This document shows positions 6,057-7,743 of a stretch of DNA of 7,743 nucleotides, in pieces. The position numbers and the translations under genes were made by a program. The notes under the pieces were generated by a model. The model did not search any database, was not told the origin of the DNA, and was given only the letters and a program-made list of their open reading frames with translations. The stretch lies in NCBI GenBank assembly GCA_947447385.1, contig CANFKN010000056.1:1-7743 (forward strand), given 5' to 3'. The DNA is from Microbacteriaceae bacterium. GTDB taxonomy: Bacteria > Actinomycetota > Actinomycetes > Actinomycetales > Microbacteriaceae. Position 1 is the stretch's first letter, and every line of letters starts with the position of its first letter.

Positions 6057-6057
6057 G
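6045..6057 (+). promoter_or_regulatory. -10 element positioned for a leaderless parE transcript
   Basis: TAACAT (6045-6050) fits the TANNNT -10 pattern common in Actinobacteria. Six bases separate it from the GTG start at 6057, so the expected transcription start is the first base of the start codon. A normal leader is excluded if this promoter is used. A stop codon (TAA, 6045-6047) in frame just upstream, and the lack of any other start before residue 26, leave GTG 6057 as the start. The GAGG at 6054-6057 is too close to act as a binding site. The -35 region is poor; CTGAAA at 6024-6029 is the best match. Confidence 0.5.
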
Positions 6058-7743
6058 TGTCAAACACCGAATATTCAGCGCGCCACCTGTCAGTTCTAGA
6101 GGGTCTCGAGGCCGTTCGCAAACGTCCTGGTATGTACATCGGGTCAACCGACAGCCGCGGCCTTATGCACTGCCTTTGGGAAATCATCGACAACTCAGTC
6201 GATGAGGCACTAGCTGGGCACGGAAACGAAATCGGTATTCGACTCTTTGACGACGGCAGCGTCGAAGTCACTGATGCCGCTCGCGGAATCCCCGTAGATA
6301 TTGAGCCAAAGACTGGTCTAAGCGGCGTTGAAGTAGTGTTCACGAAACTTCACGCCGGCGGAAAATTCGGTTCAGGCTCTTATGCCGCATCTGGTGGTTT
6401 GCACGGCGTTGGCGCGTCAGTGGTTAACGCTCTGAGTGAGCGGCTCGACGTTGAAGTCGATCGAGATGGCAAAACCTGGGCCATGTCGTTCCGTCGCGGC
6501 GAACCTGGAATCTTTGACGATAGCAAAGGCATCGCACCAAACAACCCCTTCGTAGCATCTGAAGACGGCAGCCCGCTTCGATCGATTGGCAAAGTTGGCA
6601 AGGCTGTTACTGGCACCCGCGTGCGATATTGGGCCGACCCTCAGATTTTCATTCGTGATGCCGCGTTTGTAACCGAAGATTTAGTGGCCAGAGCACGTCA
6701 AACAGCATTCTTGGTGCCTGGTCTTCAACTCACCATTGAAGATAAGCGCACAGCCGACGAGAACATTCAAAAATTCAAGTTCGACGGTGGCCTGGCCGAA
6801 TTCGTCGACTTTTTGGCACCAGATTCAAGCATCACCGACGTCTGGCGTTTGCAAGGTGAAGGCAGCTTCACCGAAACTGTGCCAGTGCTCGACGAGAGTG
6901 GCAACATGGTCACTCAAGATGTCGCTAGAAACTGTCAGGTTGAAGTGGCCCTGCGATGGGGCACGGGCTACGACACCACGGTCAAATCTTTTGTCAACAT
7001 CATTGCAACTCCTAAGGGTGGCAGCCACATCGCTGGTTTCGAGGCGGCGCTGCTAAAAACCCTCAGAACTCAAGTCGAGGCAAACTCACGCAAGCTCAAG
7101 CCAGGTAACGACAAAATCGAGAAAGAGGATGTCTTCGCCGGGCTGACAGCAGTTGTTTCAGTGCGTTTAGCTGAACCGCAGTTTGAAGGCCAAACCAAAG
7201 AGATTCTTGGCACGCCCGCTGTGCGCAACATCGTTGCCACTGTAGTCGCTGCGCGACTGACGGAACGTCTCGAGAGCACTAAACGCGACGATAAAACTCA
7301 AGCTGCGGTGCTGCTAGAAAAGGTGGTTGCCGAAATGAAGGCGCGCATCTCGGCTCGCACTCACAAAGAGACCCAGCGACGAAAATCAGCTCTCGAAAGT
7401 TCATCGCTTCCAACCAAACTCGTTGACTGTCGCTCACAAGAAACTGATGGCACTGAACTATTCATCGTCGAGGGTGACTCTGCACTCGGCACAGCAAAGC
7501 TTGCACGCAACAGCGAATTCCAAGCCCTGCTGCCGATTCGCGGAAAAATCCTAAATGTACAGAAGGCGTCGATTAGCGACATGCTGTCAAACAACGAGTG
7601 CGCATCGATTATTCAAGTGATTGGTGCCGGTTCTGGTCGCACATTCGATCTCGAACAAGCTCGCTACGGCAAAGTCATTCTCATGAGCGATGCTGACGTT
7701 GACGGTGCTCACATTCGCACTCTGCTTTTGACTCTGTTCTTCA
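6057..7743 (+). CDS. parE: DNA topoisomerase IV subunit B (ParE), 3' end outside the window
   Basis: The first 562 codons of a type IIA topoisomerase ATPase subunit, which with ParC relaxes and decatenates DNA. The GHKL ATPase domain has E42 and N46 (EIIDNSVDEALAG), the D73-R76-G77 motif, the lid sequence GGLHGVG and the QTK loop with K381. The TOPRIM domain begins near 465, with E472 in IVEGDSA, the PIRGKILNVQKAS segment and the metal-binding acidic cluster D545-D547-D549 (SDADVDGAH). The sequence EGDSALGTAKLAR with PIRGKILNVQKAS is the form I associate with the actinobacterial ParE next to the principal sigma gene rather than GyrB, which is usually beside dnaA/recF/gyrA. Oddity: the adenine-pocket motif is DAARGIP where the family has D(N/D)GRGIP. 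The frame runs cleanly off the window; roughly 130 C-terminal residues are missing. Confidence 0.93.
   Translation, partial: MSNTEYSARHLSVLEGLEAVRKRPGMYIGSTDSRGLMHCLWEIIDNSVDEALAGHGNEIGIRLFDDGSVEVTDAARGIPVDIEPKTGLSGVEVVFTKLHAGGKFGSGSYAASGGLHGVGASVVNALSERLDVEVDRDGKTWAMSFRRGEPGIFDDSKGIAPNNPFVASEDGSPLRSIGKVGKAVTGTRVRYWADPQIFIRDAAFVTEDLVARARQTAFLVPGLQLTIEDKRTADENIQKFKFDGGLAEFVDFLAPDSSITDVWRLQGEGSFTETVPVLDESGNMVTQDVARNCQVEVALRWGTGYDTTVKSFVNIIATPKGGSHIAGFEAALLKTLRTQVEANSRKLKPGNDKIEKEDVFAGLTAVVSVRLAEPQFEGQTKEILGTPAVRNIVATVVAARLTERLESTKRDDKTQAAVLLEKVVAEMKARISARTHKETQRRKSALESSSLPTKLVDCRSQETDGTELFIVEGDSALGTAKLARNSEFQALLPIRGKILNVQKASISDMLSNNECASIIQVIGAGSGRTFDLEQARYGKVILMSDADVDGAHIRTLLLTLFF

Noticed and set aside
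6736..7056. 106-codon plus-strand open frame inside parE
   Set aside because: The parE frame is continuous through this stretch with conserved ATPase-transducer sequence, so this is an out-of-frame shadow.

Overview
The window looks like a chromosomal core segment of a small-genome actinobacterium, most likely Microbacteriaceae (freshwater 'Luna'-type relatives such as Rhodoluna or Aquiluna would fit). The basis is the gene order (PAC2 protein, MFS transporter, principal sigma factor, MurT-like/GatD-like pair, DUF7455-type zinc protein, ParE), the roughly 50% G+C judged by eye, and the actinobacterial form of the sigma factor and ParE sequences. The family assignment is inference. I see no mobile element, CRISPR array, tRNA or rRNA.

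Layout. Positions 1-663 hold the 3' part of a PAC2-family gene, which overlaps by 14 bp an MFS transporter gene (650-1969). A 198-bp AT-rich gap (1970-2167) carries the control region of the principal sigma factor gene rpoD (2168-3760). It includes a candidate oxidative-stress ECF (SigH/SigR-type) promoter that begins inside the end of the MFS gene, a weak extended -10 element and an 8-bp inverted repeat. Then come a MurT-like Mur ligase (3768-5042, 7 bp after rpoD) and a GatD-like amidotransferase (5039-5656, 4-bp ATGA overlap), probably one operon with rpoD. On the opposite strand, converging on gatD with 3 bp between stop codons, is a 76-residue zinc-ribbon-like protein (5660-5890). Its likely terminator lies inside the end of gatD. 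A 166-bp divergent region (5891-6056) leads to parE (6057-7743, cut by the window end), which appears to start at a leaderless GTG.

The most interesting content is the MurT/GatD pair. In known MurT-GatD, GatD uses a catalytic cysteine to release ammonia from glutamine, and MurT uses ATP to amidate the alpha-carboxyl of D-Glu in lipid II. Here GatD has no cysteine anywhere (Gly-Ser replaces Cys-Gly of the nucleophile motif) but keeps the MHGPLLxKNP histidine motif. MurT has no cysteine anywhere (so no Cys4 zinc ribbon) and an altered P-loop (GSAGKS rather than GTNGKT), but keeps the other ligase motifs. The two genes are intact and translationally coupled, so the pair looks repurposed rather than decayed. 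Microbacteriaceae typically have group B peptidoglycan, in which the same D-Glu alpha-carboxyl carries the cross-bridge amino acid. My hypothesis is that this pair ligates a bridge amino acid, or performs another ammonia-independent ligation, at that position.
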